A DNA stretch of 64,000 nt from Aldehydirespirator sp965220345 (GCA_965220345.1 OZ244822.1:620001-684000), one strand, 5' to 3'. Positions 32,764 through 43,161 are shown, counted from the stretch's first letter. Notes: generated from the letters alone by a model not told the origin. A program made the numbers and translations.

Positions 32764-35448
32764 TCAACTGGATTTGCGTGCTGGTTTGCGACGCGTTGAA
32801 CGCTTCTTGGCGGGACCTTTGGCACGGCGCTCAGCCAGCAACTCGCTGGCGCGCTCAATGGTGATGCCTTCGACGGTGTCGCCTGAGCGCAGCGAGGCGT
32901 TGATCTCACCGTCGGTGACGTAATGGCCGTAGCGTCCGTCCTTCACCACCACCGCTCGGTCACTAGCAGGGTCAACACCCAACTCGCGCAACGGTGCAGC
33001 AGCCGCCGCACGGCCACGGGTTTTGGGTTGTGCCAGCAGTTCCAAGCACTCCTGCAAAGTGATCGTGAATAGCTGCTCCTCGCTCGACAAGCTGCGCGTG
33101 TCGGAGCCTTTGCGCACATAAGGCCCGTAGCGACCGTTTTGAACCGTGATCTCTTCACCGCCGTCGGGGTCATGCCCGACACTGCGCGGCAATGACAGCA
33201 GCTGCAACGCCTGCTCTAAGGTGACCGTGTCAAGTGACATAGAAGCTAACAATGAGGCGGATTTGGGCTTGTCGGGGACTTCGTCAGCCGATCCGAGCTG
33301 CACGTAAGGCCCGTAACGCCCTGTTTTGGCTGTAACTGTCAAGCCGGTAACCGGGTCTTTGCCGAGTTCTTGACCGTCACGGCTGCCTTCAGTAAGAAGT
33401 TCCAACGCCCGCTCTATGGTCAGCTCATCAGGAGCTGTGCCTTCTGGCACCGACACGATGTCTTCGCCTCGCTGCACTAGCGGGCCGTAACGTCCGACTC
33501 GGGCCTCCACGACCACACCGTCGTCGTCGGCACCCAACGGGATTGAGTTCACCAGACGTGCATCAATATCAGGAAGCCGGTCAGTGACCTTCGCTTTCAG
33601 TCCTGGGTCGCCATCCTCGTCGTTGTCACCGAAATAGAACTTTCTCAACCACGGGATCTGTTCGGCCTCGCCAGCAGCAATCTGGTCGAGTTGGTCCTCC
33701 ATTTCGGCGGTGAAGGCATAATCGACCAGCTTCGGGAAATGGCGCTCAAGCAGATTCACCACAGAAAACGCCGTAAACGACGGAACCAGCGCCGAGCCTT
33801 TTTTCCATACGTATCCGCGGTCAATGATGGTTCCCATGATCGACGCATAGGTGGACGGACGACCTACACCTAACTCTTCAAGACGTCGCACCAGCGACGC
33901 TTCGGTGTAACGCGCAGGAGGTTTAGTGTCGCTGCCGTTGGGTTCAAGGCTGCGACATTCGGCTGCATCGCCGGTCTGCAACGGCGGCAGCCTTCTTTCG
34001 GCGGCATCAGCGGCATCATCTGCGGCATCGCCCGCATCACGGCCCTCGGTGTAAACCTCACGGTAACCGAGATGCTTGATGACAGTTCCCGATGCCGCGA
34101 ACTCCACATCGCTGCCGGTGCTGCTAGTAGCACCAAGGCGCAGCTGAACGGTTTCGCCGGTGCAGTCGGTCATCTGGCTTGCCAGAGTGCGCTGCCATAC
34201 CAGCTCATAAAGCTGAGCTTCAGCCGGAGAAAGCTGACCGGCCAAGACCGCCGGGTCAGTGAACTTGTCACCAGAAGGGCGGATGGCCTCATGAGCTTCT
34301 TGAGCGTTCTTGACTCGGCTGGAATAAGCCCGCGGCTGCGATGGCAGCGCCTCGGCACCAAAACGGTCAGCTATTTCGCTGCGTGCGGCTGTAACCGCAG
34401 CCGCCGAAAGCGAAGTGCTGTCGGTGCGCATGTAAGTGATATGACCTTTCTCATACAACGACTGCGCTGTGCGCATCGCTGCAGCAGATGTCATGTTCAG
34501 TTTGCGGGCTGCTTCCTGCTGCAAAGTGGAGGTAATGAAAGGTGCCGCAGGCCGGCGACGGTACGGCTTGGAGGTTCGAGCCAGCACGCTGAAATCGGCA
34601 TCTTGCAGATCCTGAGCCAGCGAACGTGCCGCTGGCTCAGTTAACAGCACTGCATCGTCACGGGTGAGTTGACCATTGGAGCCAAAATCACGGGAAACAG
34701 CGACACGAGAACCGCCAACCATGACGAGACTGGCCTTGAATTCGCCATCGCTACTATCACTGCTGCTTTCACCAAAACCGTTACCGCTGCTGGTGCTATC
34801 ACCTGAACCTGAAGGCGTGAAGCGTCCAACCAGACCCCAGTAATTAGCGCTCACGAAATCCATGCGTTCACGCTCACGTTCCACCACGATGCGCACTGCA
34901 ACGCTTTGCACACGCCCCGCCGACAGTTGTGGCATAACCTTCTTCCACAGCACCGGCGAAACCTCATAGCCATAAAGCCGGTCAAGCATTCGTCGGGTCT
35001 CTTGAGCATCCACTAGGCGACGATCCAACTCACGCGGCGATTCCACAGCAGCCTCAATAGCAGGCTTAGTGATCTCATGGAAAACCATGCGCTTCACCGG
35101 CACACGAGGGTTGAGCACTTCAAGGAGATGCCAAGCAATGGCTTCGCCTTCGCGGTCTTCGTCGGTAGCCAGATAAAGCTCATCAGCGTTTGCTAGCAAG
35201 TCTTTTAGCTTCTTGACTTGCTTCTTCTTGTCACTGCTGACCACATAATGAGGCTTGAAATCGTTCTCGACATCAATCCCGAGCCGTGCCCAAGGCTCAT
35301 CTTTGAGGCTCTTAGGCACTTCAGCGGCACTGCGCGGCAGGTCACGGATATGGCCGATGGATGACTCCACCACATATCCGGCACCTAGATATTTGGAGAT
35401 CGTCTTGGCCTTGGCAGGCGACTCAACGATTACTAGAGAGTTGGTCAC
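32764..35448 (-). CDS. topA: DNA topoisomerase I (type IA)
   Basis: Relaxes negative supercoils through a transient 5'-phosphotyrosine bond. The TOPRIM domain is at the N-terminus (LVIVESPAKAKTI; ATDEDREGEAIAWH). The catalytic tyrosine is in GHITYMRTDSTSLS. Several C-terminal actinobacterial repeats of the form NGRYGPYV/TGRYGPYV (about 660-860) precede a Lys/Arg-rich tail (KKRSTRRKPARKSS) that aids processivity. Residues about 215-240 are a Ser/Gly-rich insertion (SGSGDSTSSGNG), outside the usual sequence. 894 residues is normal for actinobacteria. GTG start at 35448. Confidence 0.97.
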   Translation of the reverse strand: MTNSLVIVESPAKAKTISKYLGAGYVVESSIGHIRDLPRSAAEVPKSLKDEPWARLGIDVENDFKPHYVVSSDKKKQVKKLKDLLANADELYLATDEDREGEAIAWHLLEVLNPRVPVKRMVFHEITKPAIEAAVESPRELDRRLVDAQETRRMLDRLYGYEVSPVLWKKVMPQLSAGRVQSVAVRIVVERERERMDFVSANYWGLVGRFTPSGSGDSTSSGNGFGESSSDSSDGEFKASLVMVGGSRVAVSRDFGSNGQLTRDDAVLLTEPAARSLAQDLQDADFSVLARTSKPYRRRPAAPFITSTLQQEAARKLNMTSAAAMRTAQSLYEKGHITYMRTDSTSLSAAAVTAARSEIADRFGAEALPSQPRAYSSRVKNAQEAHEAIRPSGDKFTDPAVLAGQLSPAEAQLYELVWQRTLASQMTDCTGETVQLRLGATSSTGSDVEFAASGTVIKHLGYREVYTEGRDAGDAADDAADAAERRLPPLQTGDAAECRSLEPNGSDTKPPARYTEASLVRRLEELGVGRPSTYASIMGTIIDRGYVWKKGSALVPSFTAFSVVNLLERHFPKLVDYAFTAEMEDQLDQIAAGEAEQIPWLRKFYFGDNDEDGDPGLKAKVTDRLPDIDARLVNSIPLGADDDGVVVEARVGRYGPLVQRGEDIVSVPEGTAPDELTIERALELLTEGSRDGQELGKDPVTGLTVTAKTGRYGPYVQLGSADEVPDKPKSASLLASMSLDTVTLEQALQLLSLPRSVGHDPDGGEEITVQNGRYGPYVRKGSDTRSLSSEEQLFTITLQECLELLAQPKTRGRAAAAAPLRELGVDPASDRAVVVKDGRYGHYVTDGEINASLRSGDTVEGITIERASELLAERRAKGPAKKRSTRRKPARKSS

Positions 35449-35513
35449 AGATATCGCACCGATCCGACAGAAGAGACTCTGTCTATGAGATTCCTAATGA
35501 CTTCGATTCTTGA

Positions 35514-36929
35514 TTACTGAAACTGTTCAACTGTGGAACTGTTGAGCGGATCACCTCGCAGAGAACTCTGAGAAGCCAGAGCGCTGTTAGAACTGCGGAG
35601 GATAACCGCACCAGCAACAGCCGCAATCGCTGATGCGATCAAGATACCGATTTTGGCTTCATCGGCGATCTCGCTGGACTCGAAAGCCAGGTTAGTGATG
35701 AACAGCGACACAGTGAAACCAATACCAGCAACTGCGCCTATACCTATGACCTTGGGCCATGTCGCACCGGTTGGGAGTTCACAAAACCCGAGTCTTACCG
35801 CAAGCCATGTGAACGACACGACACCGGCCAACTTGCCGATCACTAATCCCAGCACTATGCCAATCGTGATCGGCGACCGCAGAGCATCACCCACAGCATC
35901 GGTGGACAACTCCACTCCAGCGTTAGCCAACGCGAACACAGGAATGATCACCAAACTGGTCCAGGGACGCAGCACATCGCTGATCCGGTCAACTACTGAC
36001 ACTCTTTCACGCACCTCAAACAGCGCTCTTCGAGTTGTGACCGCACTCAACGAGCCTTCCGTAATCAATCTTTGCAGCAGCGGATTGGACCGAGTTCGTG
36101 ACATTAAAGGACGCGCAGGCGCGAACATGCCCATCACCACACCGGCGATAGTGGCGTGAATGCCCGACTTGAACAGTGCCAGCCAGAAAGCCACTCCCAC
36201 CACCAAATACACTGGGGTATACCAAAAGCGTGCTAGGCGCATCAGCACCAACAAGGCCACTATTGCACCCGCGGCAGTGAGCCATACCAACGAAATATCG
36301 CTGGTATAAAAGATGGCGATCACCGCGATTGATCCAATGTCATCAACAATTGCCAGTGTCAACAAAAACACTTTCAACGAACTGGGAACATGGCGACCCA
36401 GAAGCGCCACCACCCCCACTGCGAAAGCGATATCAGTGGCCATAGGGACACCCCAGCCGTCGATACCCTCGCCGCCAGCGTTGATGAGTGCGTAAATCAC
36501 CGCAGGCAGAAACATGCCGCCAACAGCAGCCACCGCAGGCAGCGCCGCCGCAGCCGGTTTTCGTAGTTCGCCTACCACCAGCTCACGCTTGATCTCAAGG
36601 CCTACCACAAAAAAGAACACCACCATCAAAGCATCGTTGATCCAGTCCTCAAGCTGCTCATCAAGCACTAACAGGCTGCCGAACTCAATACGAGTGTGGC
36701 TTTCGAGCAGGTCATGGTATGAGTCCCGCCACGGCGAGTTAGCCCAGAGCAACGCCACTGCGGTCGCCACCAGCAAAACGATCCCTCCACCAGAAGGGAC
36801 CTGCGAGAAGCGCAGCATCGGCCTGCCGATACGGCGAGCCAAGCGGCGGTCGCTGCCGATCCAAGTCAACGGCGAAGGCTGCAACGACGGCGTAAGGTTC
36901 GTCTCGTCAGAAACCATTGGAGAATCCAT
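35514..36929 (-). CDS. nhaA: Na+/H+ antiporter NhaA
   Basis: Electrogenic sodium-proton antiporter of the inner membrane. Family signatures: FFFVVGLEIKRELVVGEL, GWGVPMATDIAFAVGV, the essential aspartate pair in LAIVDDIGSIAVIAIFY, and TAGIGFTVSLFI-like GAVAGIGFTVSLFITNLAF. About eleven or twelve helices. 471 residues, slightly longer than the E. coli enzyme, with a 40-residue cytoplasmic start. It is divergent from the mrp operon across a 173-base region that should hold both promoters; together the two systems handle sodium and pH stress. Confidence 0.96.
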   Translation of the reverse strand: MDSPMVSDETNLTPSLQPSPLTWIGSDRRLARRIGRPMLRFSQVPSGGGIVLLVATAVALLWANSPWRDSYHDLLESHTRIEFGSLLVLDEQLEDWINDALMVVFFFVVGLEIKRELVVGELRKPAAAALPAVAAVGGMFLPAVIYALINAGGEGIDGWGVPMATDIAFAVGVVALLGRHVPSSLKVFLLTLAIVDDIGSIAVIAIFYTSDISLVWLTAAGAIVALLVLMRLARFWYTPVYLVVGVAFWLALFKSGIHATIAGVVMGMFAPARPLMSRTRSNPLLQRLITEGSLSAVTTRRALFEVRERVSVVDRISDVLRPWTSLVIIPVFALANAGVELSTDAVGDALRSPITIGIVLGLVIGKLAGVVSFTWLAVRLGFCELPTGATWPKVIGIGAVAGIGFTVSLFITNLAFESSEIADEAKIGILIASAIAAVAGAVILRSSNSALASQSSLRGDPLNSSTVEQFQ

Positions 36930-37102
36930 GCACAGCCGTCATACGGTAGACGGTCAATGCCGATGCCCACACTCCCCTACCTAAGAAAGCGTGCGAATAA
37001 GCATTCACTTGACCTACAAGCGAGAGTTCTTAGAATGATGTTGCTGATGGCCCGATGCGCCCATACTGCCGCATATTCGATCTCTAGGATCAGTATCTGA
37101 CA

Positions 37103-39505
37103 ATGATCGCTGCCTTATTAATCCTTCACGGTGTGGTCTGCGCAACTCTGGCTGTCGCTGGGCGGCACCTGCGACGGCGCAGCCTGCTGCTTGCGGCTTT
37201 GCCTCCCGTGGCCACAACAATCTGGGCTATCAGCAGATTAGGCAGCGACGAACCCGCACAAGCACATCTGGTGTGGGTTGAAGGTCTGGACGTAGCGCTG
37301 ACGTTTCGGGTGGACGATTTCGTGGAGATCATGACCTTGATCGTTTCGGGGATCGGTGTGGGTGTCTTCGTCTACGCCTACGGCTACTTCACCGACCAAG
37401 ACACTTCGGTGGGGCGTTTCGCAGCAACGCTTCTGGCTTTTTCCACCGCGATGCTGGGTTTGGTCTGGTCGGATTCAGTCTGGTCGCTTTTTGTGTTTTG
37501 GGAACTGACTTCGGTGACATCGTTCTTGCTTGTCGGACACAAAAACACAGACCCTAAAGCACTCACCGCGGCACGGCGCGCCCTGATGGTGACCGGTGGA
37601 GGTGGTCTTGCTCTGCTAGCTGGACTGCTGCTGGTGAGCCACGCTGCAAATGCAACACTGCTTAGTGAGATCGGCCCTGCGGAGGGAACATCGGTGACCG
37701 TGGGAGCGGTGCTAGTGATGGTGGCCGCCGCCACAAAATCAGCGCAGGTTCCTTTCCATGCCTGGCTTCCAGGTGCGATGGTGGCACCCACCCCTGTGAG
37801 TGCTTATCTGCATTCCGCGACGATGGTGAAAGCCGGGGTGGTGCTAGTGGCAGTGCTCGGGCCCGCACTCGGCGCAGTAGGTGCCTGGAAAGCGCTAGGC
37901 CTCGCCTTCGGAATCGTTTCGATCATGTGGGGTGCGGTGGGGGCTCTGCGCCAGCGTGATGCCAAGCTGATCCTGGCTTGGGGAACTATCTCACAGCTGG
38001 GTTTGCTGATCACCCTTTTTAGTGTCGGCAACCCTAAAGCCACCCTGGCCGCAGTGACTCTGCTGATATCGCATGCGCTGTTCAAAGGTGCCCTGTTCTT
38101 GATAGTCGGTGAGATTGATGTGCGTGCCGGAACCCGCAACATTGAACAGCTCGGTGGGCTAGCACGCGCCATGCCCGGCACTTTCACTGCGGCTCTGCTA
38201 GCAGGATTGTCGATGGCGGGGATTCCCCCGCTTCTGGGTTTCGTTGCCAAAGAAACCGCCATCGAAGCAACCTTGGCGCTTCACGGTGCCGAATTGTGGC
38301 TGGTTGGGATCGGCGTGATCGGCGGGTCTGTGCTGACAGTGGCCTACACGCTGCGGTTGCTGGTGGGCATGTTCGGAGCGGGCCCGCAGACACCGCTTGC
38401 CGTGCATCGAGCTGGCTTGGCGGTGCCGTCACGGGTTCTGGCTGTGGCCGGAGTGGTGGGCTATTTCGCTCTCGGGGCGCTGGAGGAACTGATCGCTCCC
38501 GCCGCTGAACGGCTAGCGGCGACAAGCGTCGGTCACCTACATCAATGGCCTGGCCTGACATTGGGTTTGTGGATATCGGTGGCTGTTGTGGTTCTGGGTG
38601 CCTTAGGGGGGTTGGCTGTCAGCAGGCGTCACTGGAATATTCCGGGGAGCCACGCAGCCCGCTGCACCGATGCCGCAATTGATTTCACGCTGACTTCGAG
38701 CCGTGATCTCTGCGCGCGTCTTCAGCATGGTTCGCTGCCTGTTTATTTGGTGACTATGGCCACCACGGTGGCTTTGGCAGCCATACCTTTTGTAACACAT
38801 GTCAGCTCAGACTCCGGCAGCTTCGATCATCTGATCTGGTGGCACAACCCGCTGCAGGCTTTGATGGCAGCGGCGGCAGTGGCTTCGGGTCTGGGGCTTG
38901 CTGCGGTCGGCACGCGTCTCGGTGCAGGTGTAGCCCTCGGAGCGGTAGGGCTGTCAGTGGCGGCGCTGTTCGTGATCCACGGTGCCACCGATCTGGCACT
39001 CACACAACTTCTGGTGGAAGCCGCGATCGTGGTCGGATTCGTGCTCGCTTTTGGGCACCTGTCGCGCAGCTTCCCGCCGATAGGACTGCGCTGGAGAGCG
39101 GTGCGTATGAGCGTCGCCGTCCTTGGAGGTTTTGCGGTTGTCATCGGTTTGGTGGCTGCATCCGGTCAACCGGTTGCTGTGCCGCCAGTTGCTGAGATGG
39201 TGGCACAAGCCAGCGATGTTGGGGGCGGCAACAACGTCGTCAACGTGATCCTCACCGACATCCGCGCTCTGGACACTCTCGGCGAGGTGTTCGTGCTGCT
39301 CATCGTGGCTCTGGGTGTGCTTACTCTGGCTCGAGCCTCGCACCAAGATGAAAGCCGAACCAAAACCGAAGCCGCAGAAACAGCAAAAGCCACCGACAAA
39401 ACCTCGCTCACTACCACGATGCCCGACGAACGGGTAGCTGTTGGTAGTGCGGCTGGCAGTCCCAGAAACGAGCTAACAAGCGAACTAGGGAGCGAGACGC
39501 AATGA
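37103..39505 (+). CDS. mrpA: Mrp antiporter subunit A (with DUF4040/MrpB-like C-terminal part)
   Basis: Largest subunit of the multi-subunit Na+/H+ antiporter, an 800-residue polytopic protein related to respiratory complex I NuoL. The core holds WELTSVTSFLLVGH, KSAQVPFHAWLPGAMVAPTP and SHALFKGALFLIVGEID. The C-terminal part has the DUF4040 stretch (ATDLALTQLLVEAAIVVGFV) and NVILTDIRALDTLGEVFVLL, typical of MrpA. A 50-residue hydrophilic tail follows. First of seven tightly overlapping mrp genes; start ATG at 37103. Confidence 0.95.
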   Translation: MIAALLILHGVVCATLAVAGRHLRRRSLLLAALPPVATTIWAISRLGSDEPAQAHLVWVEGLDVALTFRVDDFVEIMTLIVSGIGVGVFVYAYGYFTDQDTSVGRFAATLLAFSTAMLGLVWSDSVWSLFVFWELTSVTSFLLVGHKNTDPKALTAARRALMVTGGGGLALLAGLLLVSHAANATLLSEIGPAEGTSVTVGAVLVMVAAATKSAQVPFHAWLPGAMVAPTPVSAYLHSATMVKAGVVLVAVLGPALGAVGAWKALGLAFGIVSIMWGAVGALRQRDAKLILAWGTISQLGLLITLFSVGNPKATLAAVTLLISHALFKGALFLIVGEIDVRAGTRNIEQLGGLARAMPGTFTAALLAGLSMAGIPPLLGFVAKETAIEATLALHGAELWLVGIGVIGGSVLTVAYTLRLLVGMFGAGPQTPLAVHRAGLAVPSRVLAVAGVVGYFALGALEELIAPAAERLAATSVGHLHQWPGLTLGLWISVAVVVLGALGGLAVSRRHWNIPGSHAARCTDAAIDFTLTSSRDLCARLQHGSLPVYLVTMATTVALAAIPFVTHVSSDSGSFDHLIWWHNPLQALMAAAAVASGLGLAAVGTRLGAGVALGAVGLSVAALFVIHGATDLALTQLLVEAAIVVGFVLAFGHLSRSFPPIGLRWRAVRMSVAVLGGFAVVIGLVAASGQPVAVPPVAEMVAQASDVGGGNNVVNVILTDIRALDTLGEVFVLLIVALGVLTLARASHQDESRTKTEAAETAKATDKTSLTTTMPDERVAVGSAAGSPRNELTSELGSETQ

Positions 39506-40053
39506 CCGAAGCGCTCTCTCCGATCATTCGTCTCGGCACTCGGGCGGTCAGCCCTTTCGCCATAATTGTTGGGCTGTATCTGCTGTTCGCCGGACATAAC
39601 AATCCCGGCGGAGGCTTCGCCGCGGGCCTGGTATTCGGGGCGGTGCTGGCGCTGCGCACTATCGCTGGATTTCAGTCTTCTGGCAACGGTTTGACACTCT
39701 TGGCAGCTGGCGCTGTGATCTCAGCGGGTGTAGCTCTGATGCCCCTGGCCTGGGGTGATCTACTGTTTGATCAGCAGGTCATTTCAACCGAACTGCCGCT
39801 GCTGGGCAAGGTCAAAACCGGTTCGGCTCTGGTGTTCGACTTTGGAGTAGCGGCGATAGTCGTGGGAACAGTTGTTGCGGTGCTTGATGGCCTCGGTGTC
39901 GCCGAGTTCGCAGTTAACCAGACAACCAAGCCCGACCCCGAAGCTGCGACCGCTACCAATCCCGTGCCCGACCCCGAACCCAGAAAAGAAACCGAGTCCA
40001 AGCTGGCCGGTCATCTCTCTGATGATCCTGACATCAGGGATACAAAGTCATGA
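39502..40053 (+). CDS. mrpB: Mrp antiporter subunit B
   Basis: A 183-residue subunit with four predicted helices and the MrpB signature PFAIIVGLYLLFAGHNNPGGGFAAGLV. The last 45 residues are an Asp/Pro/Glu-rich hydrophilic tail not usual in the family. ATGA overlap with mrpA and with mrpC. Confidence 0.94.
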   Translation: MTEALSPIIRLGTRAVSPFAIIVGLYLLFAGHNNPGGGFAAGLVFGAVLALRTIAGFQSSGNGLTLLAAGAVISAGVALMPLAWGDLLFDQQVISTELPLLGKVKTGSALVFDFGVAAIVVGTVVAVLDGLGVAEFAVNQTTKPDPEAATATNPVPDPEPRKETESKLAGHLSDDPDIRDTKS

Positions 40054-40538
40054 GTTCCGCTCTGCTGCTGGTGGTCGGCGGGTTGACCGCTGTCGGGATC
40101 TACTTTTTGACCGGCCGTTCACTTAGTCGCATTGTTCTCGGCTACTCGCTGCTAGGACACGCAGCGGTGGTCGCTCTAGTAGCTGCCGGGGGTGGTGTCG
40201 GAGAACCTCCCATAGCTGGACGTGCCGCGCCGCAGGACATGTCCAACCCGCTACCGCAGGCGTTAACCCTTACCGCCATAGTCATCTCTTTCGGTCTGAC
40301 ACTTTTTCTGCTGGCTCTAGCCAAACGTCAACATGTGCTTTCGGGTGATGACCTAGTTGAAGACGACCTCGAAGATCGACGCATCGCCGACCCTGATACC
40401 GCTCCAGAACCGGACCCGCTTGAAACGGCCGCAGACACAGCAGACACAGCAAACCCCTCAGACAGCATCGCTGACGAAACGACCCAAAACCCGCCGCGTG
40501 ACACCGCCGATGCAAAAGTCGGCGACACAGTTCAATGA
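40050..40538 (+). CDS. mrpC: Mrp antiporter subunit C
   Basis: A 162-residue NuoK-like subunit with three helices: GIYFLTGRSLSRIVLGYSLL then DMSNPLPQALTLTAIVISFG, both typical. A long Asp/Thr/Pro-rich C-terminal tail (about 60 residues) extends the protein beyond the usual length. ATGA overlaps on both sides. Confidence 0.94.
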   Translation: MSSALLLVVGGLTAVGIYFLTGRSLSRIVLGYSLLGHAAVVALVAAGGGVGEPPIAGRAAPQDMSNPLPQALTLTAIVISFGLTLFLLALAKRQHVLSGDDLVEDDLEDRRIADPDTAPEPDPLETAADTADTANPSDSIADETTQNPPRDTADAKVGDTVQ

Positions 40539-42016
40539 CTGCGCTCATCGCTATCGCAGTAGTCGCCCCGCTGCTAGGAGCTGGCCTCAGCTTGGCGTTA
40601 CGGACCCGCCCCAAGCAGCGCGATGCCGCTGTGCTGGCGGGGCTAGGTCTCCCTGCCGCATGTTCCCCTTTTCTGCTGGCAGGCGTAGCCGCAGACGGTG
40701 CCCACACCGTTGCTGTGGGCGGCTGGGCACCGGAACTGGGCATAGTGCTGGTGGCCGACATCTTCGCTGCGTTGATGCTGCCGATAGCACTCACCACGAT
40801 CTTCGTAGTGGAGATCTTCGCTATCGGTCAGCGCAGAGCCCGATGGGGAGCTGACGCTGCTCTAAGCGGGCCGCTGATGTGCGTGCTCACGTCTGGGGTT
40901 TCGCTGGCTTTTTTGACCGGCGACTTGTTCACGCTGTTCATCGCCTTTGAGCTGATACTGGTTTCAAGCTACGTCTTGTTGACCCATCAAGGCACCGCCG
41001 GTCAGGTTCGTTCGGGAATGACCTACGTGGTGATGAACCTGCTGGCATCAACACTGTTCTTGTTCGGTGTCGCTTTCGTCTACTCGGCTACCGGCACAGT
41101 CAATCTGGCTTTGCTAGCTGAGCGAATACCGCAGCTCAGCGACGGTGTTCGTTTGGGTATCGGCACCTGGTTCCTAGTGGTTTTTGGAACAAAAGCGGCA
41201 GTGTTTCCGCTGTTCTCTTGGCTACCGGACTCTTATCCGACGGCACCCACCACCATCACCGCAGTGTTTGCTGGTCTGCTCACCAAGATCGGCATCTACG
41301 CCATGATCCGTTTTCACACCTTGACCCTCATGGATGACTTGGGCTCGGTGATGCTAATGATCGCCGCTATCACCATGATCGTTGGCGGCATGGGCGCTTT
41401 GGCCCAGTCCGACATCAAACGCATCCTTTCGTTTCATGTGATTAGCCAGATCGGCTACATGCTTATGGGTTTGGGGCTTTTCTCTGTGGCAGGCACAGCC
41501 GCAGCAATCCTGTTCCTGATTCACATCATGCCGGTCAAGGCAGTACTGTTTTTGGTGGGCGGCCTAATCGAGAACCATGAAGGCTCAAGTTCTCTTGACA
41601 GAAGCGGAGGCTTAGCGGCCCGCAAACCACTAATAGCAGTAATGTTCGCTGCGCCAGCGCTGAGCTTGGCAGGAATCCCGCCGTTCTCGGGATTTGTGGC
41701 GAAACTGGCGGTCGTCTCAGCGGGGATTGATGCCTCCGCCACGATCGCGGTGGTGGCTGCTTTGGTTGCCGGATCTTTGACCCTGCTGTCAATGTGGAAA
41801 ATTTGGAACGCAGTGTTCTGGAGCCAGCCTGCTGCTGATCCCAGCCCAGGTCCAGCAGTGAGAGACGGCATCAAAACTATGCACACCGCAACGGCATTAG
41901 CTGTAATCGGCACGCTGGCCGTGTCGTTGCTGGCGGGACCGCTGCTAGAGCTGTCTACGCGAGCTGCCGAAAACTTGCATGATCCGCAGGTTTACATTGA
42001 GGCGGTGCGTTCATGA
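40535..42016 (+). CDS. mrpD: Mrp antiporter subunit D
   Basis: A 493-residue NuoM/NuoN-like proton-channel subunit with about fourteen helices. Landmarks: LFTLFIAFELILVSSYVLL, GTKAAVFPLFSWLPDSYPTA (with the channel lysine), AQSDIKRILSFHVISQIGYM and the antiporter-type HIMPVKAVLFLVGGLIE. ATGA overlap with mrpC; ten bases separate its stop from mrpE. Confidence 0.95.
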   Translation: MTALIAIAVVAPLLGAGLSLALRTRPKQRDAAVLAGLGLPAACSPFLLAGVAADGAHTVAVGGWAPELGIVLVADIFAALMLPIALTTIFVVEIFAIGQRRARWGADAALSGPLMCVLTSGVSLAFLTGDLFTLFIAFELILVSSYVLLTHQGTAGQVRSGMTYVVMNLLASTLFLFGVAFVYSATGTVNLALLAERIPQLSDGVRLGIGTWFLVVFGTKAAVFPLFSWLPDSYPTAPTTITAVFAGLLTKIGIYAMIRFHTLTLMDDLGSVMLMIAAITMIVGGMGALAQSDIKRILSFHVISQIGYMLMGLGLFSVAGTAAAILFLIHIMPVKAVLFLVGGLIENHEGSSSLDRSGGLAARKPLIAVMFAAPALSLAGIPPFSGFVAKLAVVSAGIDASATIAVVAALVAGSLTLLSMWKIWNAVFWSQPAADPSPGPAVRDGIKTMHTATALAVIGTLAVSLLAGPLLELSTRAAENLHDPQVYIEAVRS

Positions 42017-42026
42017 GAGGCAAGCA

Positions 42027-42512
42027 GTGACGCGGCGAGCTTTAGCTGTGATCAGCCTCACATTGGTGTGGTGCGGATTGTGGGGCGCGATCTCTTTCGC
42101 CAACGTGGCATCCGGACTGGTCTTGTCGGTGCTGCTTAGCATCGGCTGGGCGCATAGCAACGGCACAATCCGACTCGGCCCTTTGTTGAAATTCACCTGG
42201 TTAGTGATTGTTGATCTGGTGCGTTCAACTTTTGATGTAGCGGTTGAGATCCTGACACCAACGGATCGCACCGAAGAAGCCATAGTTGCGGTTGATCTGC
42301 CAGCTACCGGCAAGTCGCATCTGTTGTTGCTGTCGGCTGCGATCACTCTCAGTCCTGGCACCGCCGTGGTGGACGTGAACCCCGAAACCGGGCGCTATTA
42401 CATTCATTTGCTTCACGTCAACAAACTTGAAGCAACCGTGGCCCACGCCATTCAGCTTGGCGAACTGGCCTGCGCGGCGCTGCCAGCAACCGAAGCAAGA
42501 GCTGAAGCATGA
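42027..42512 (+). CDS. mrpE: Mrp antiporter subunit E
   Basis: A 161-residue subunit with two helices at the N-terminus (LTLVWCGLWGAISFANVASG) and the conserved C-terminal cytoplasmic part LLSAAITLSPGTAVVDVN. The GTG at 42027 with GAGAGG six bases upstream is preferred over an upstream ATG at 41979 inside mrpD. ATGA overlap with mrpF. Confidence 0.93.
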   Translation: MTRRALAVISLTLVWCGLWGAISFANVASGLVLSVLLSIGWAHSNGTIRLGPLLKFTWLVIVDLVRSTFDVAVEILTPTDRTEEAIVAVDLPATGKSHLLLLSAAITLSPGTAVVDVNPETGRYYIHLLHVNKLEATVAHAIQLGELACAALPATEARAEA

Positions 42513-42787
42513 TTATTGCGGTTGCTATCGGCGGGTTTGTTATAGCCGGGATGTGCGGACTGTATCGGCTGGTCCGCGGCCCGACCTTGGCGGATCGCAT
42601 GATTGCTATTGAGGTGGTGCTGGTGTCTTTGGTGGGCGCTATCGCTGTTGACGCGGCTCACCGCAACAGTCAGACTTTTTTGGTGACGCTGATTGTCATT
42701 GCTCTTGTGGGGCTAGCAGCCACTTTCGCAGCCAGCCGCTTCCTAGAGCGCGACGTTGATCCCGCAGACAGTGGAGACCACTCATGA
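42509..42787 (+). CDS. mrpF: Mrp antiporter subunit F
   Basis: A 92-residue protein with three helices and the MrpF signature YRLVRGPTLADRMIAIEVV. It ends in a short acidic tail. ATGA overlaps with mrpE and mrpG. Confidence 0.95.
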   Translation: MIIAVAIGGFVIAGMCGLYRLVRGPTLADRMIAIEVVLVSLVGAIAVDAAHRNSQTFLVTLIVIALVGLAATFAASRFLERDVDPADSGDHS

Positions 42788-43161
42788 CTGTTGTAGCTGA
42801 GTTGGTGATGGTTGCAGGCGCTGCTATTGCTGTACTCGCTGGGGTTGGAGTGCTTCGCTTCTCTACACCATCAGCACGGATCCAGTGCGCTGGTAAAGCC
42901 AGCCCGGTGGCTTTACTGCTGGCTTCGGTGGGTGCTGGACCGCTACTCGGATTGCAAGGATCGGCTTATTTGGCAATTGCTGCTGCGGCGATGATTGTGA
43001 CACTGCCAGCCGTGACGGCACTGCTGTTACGGGCAGTGCATCGCACCTCCGATCAGAGCCATTTGGCTGTTGATGACCTAGCAGATGACAGGCTCAAAGC
43101 ACACAAACCGAGCAAGTTAGGAGAGCCAACTACAGCAGAACCGGCTGACTACTCTCATTGA
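42784..43161 (+). CDS. mrpG: Mrp antiporter subunit G
   Basis: A 125-residue protein with three helices and the MrpG pattern GVGVLRFSTPSARIQCAGKA. The hydrophilic C-terminal tail is about 35 residues. Last gene of the mrp operon; it converges with the RsbW-like gene, and the 52 bases between them show no clear hairpin terminator. Confidence 0.93.
   Translation: MTVVAELVMVAGAAIAVLAGVGVLRFSTPSARIQCAGKASPVALLLASVGAGPLLGLQGSAYLAIAAAAMIVTLPAVTALLLRAVHRTSDQSHLAVDDLADDRLKAHKPSKLGEPTTAEPADYSH

Noticed and set aside
35466..35483. Hairpin GACAGA/TCTGTC between topA and nhaA
   Set aside because: Six-base arms with no T-run; it could arise by chance.
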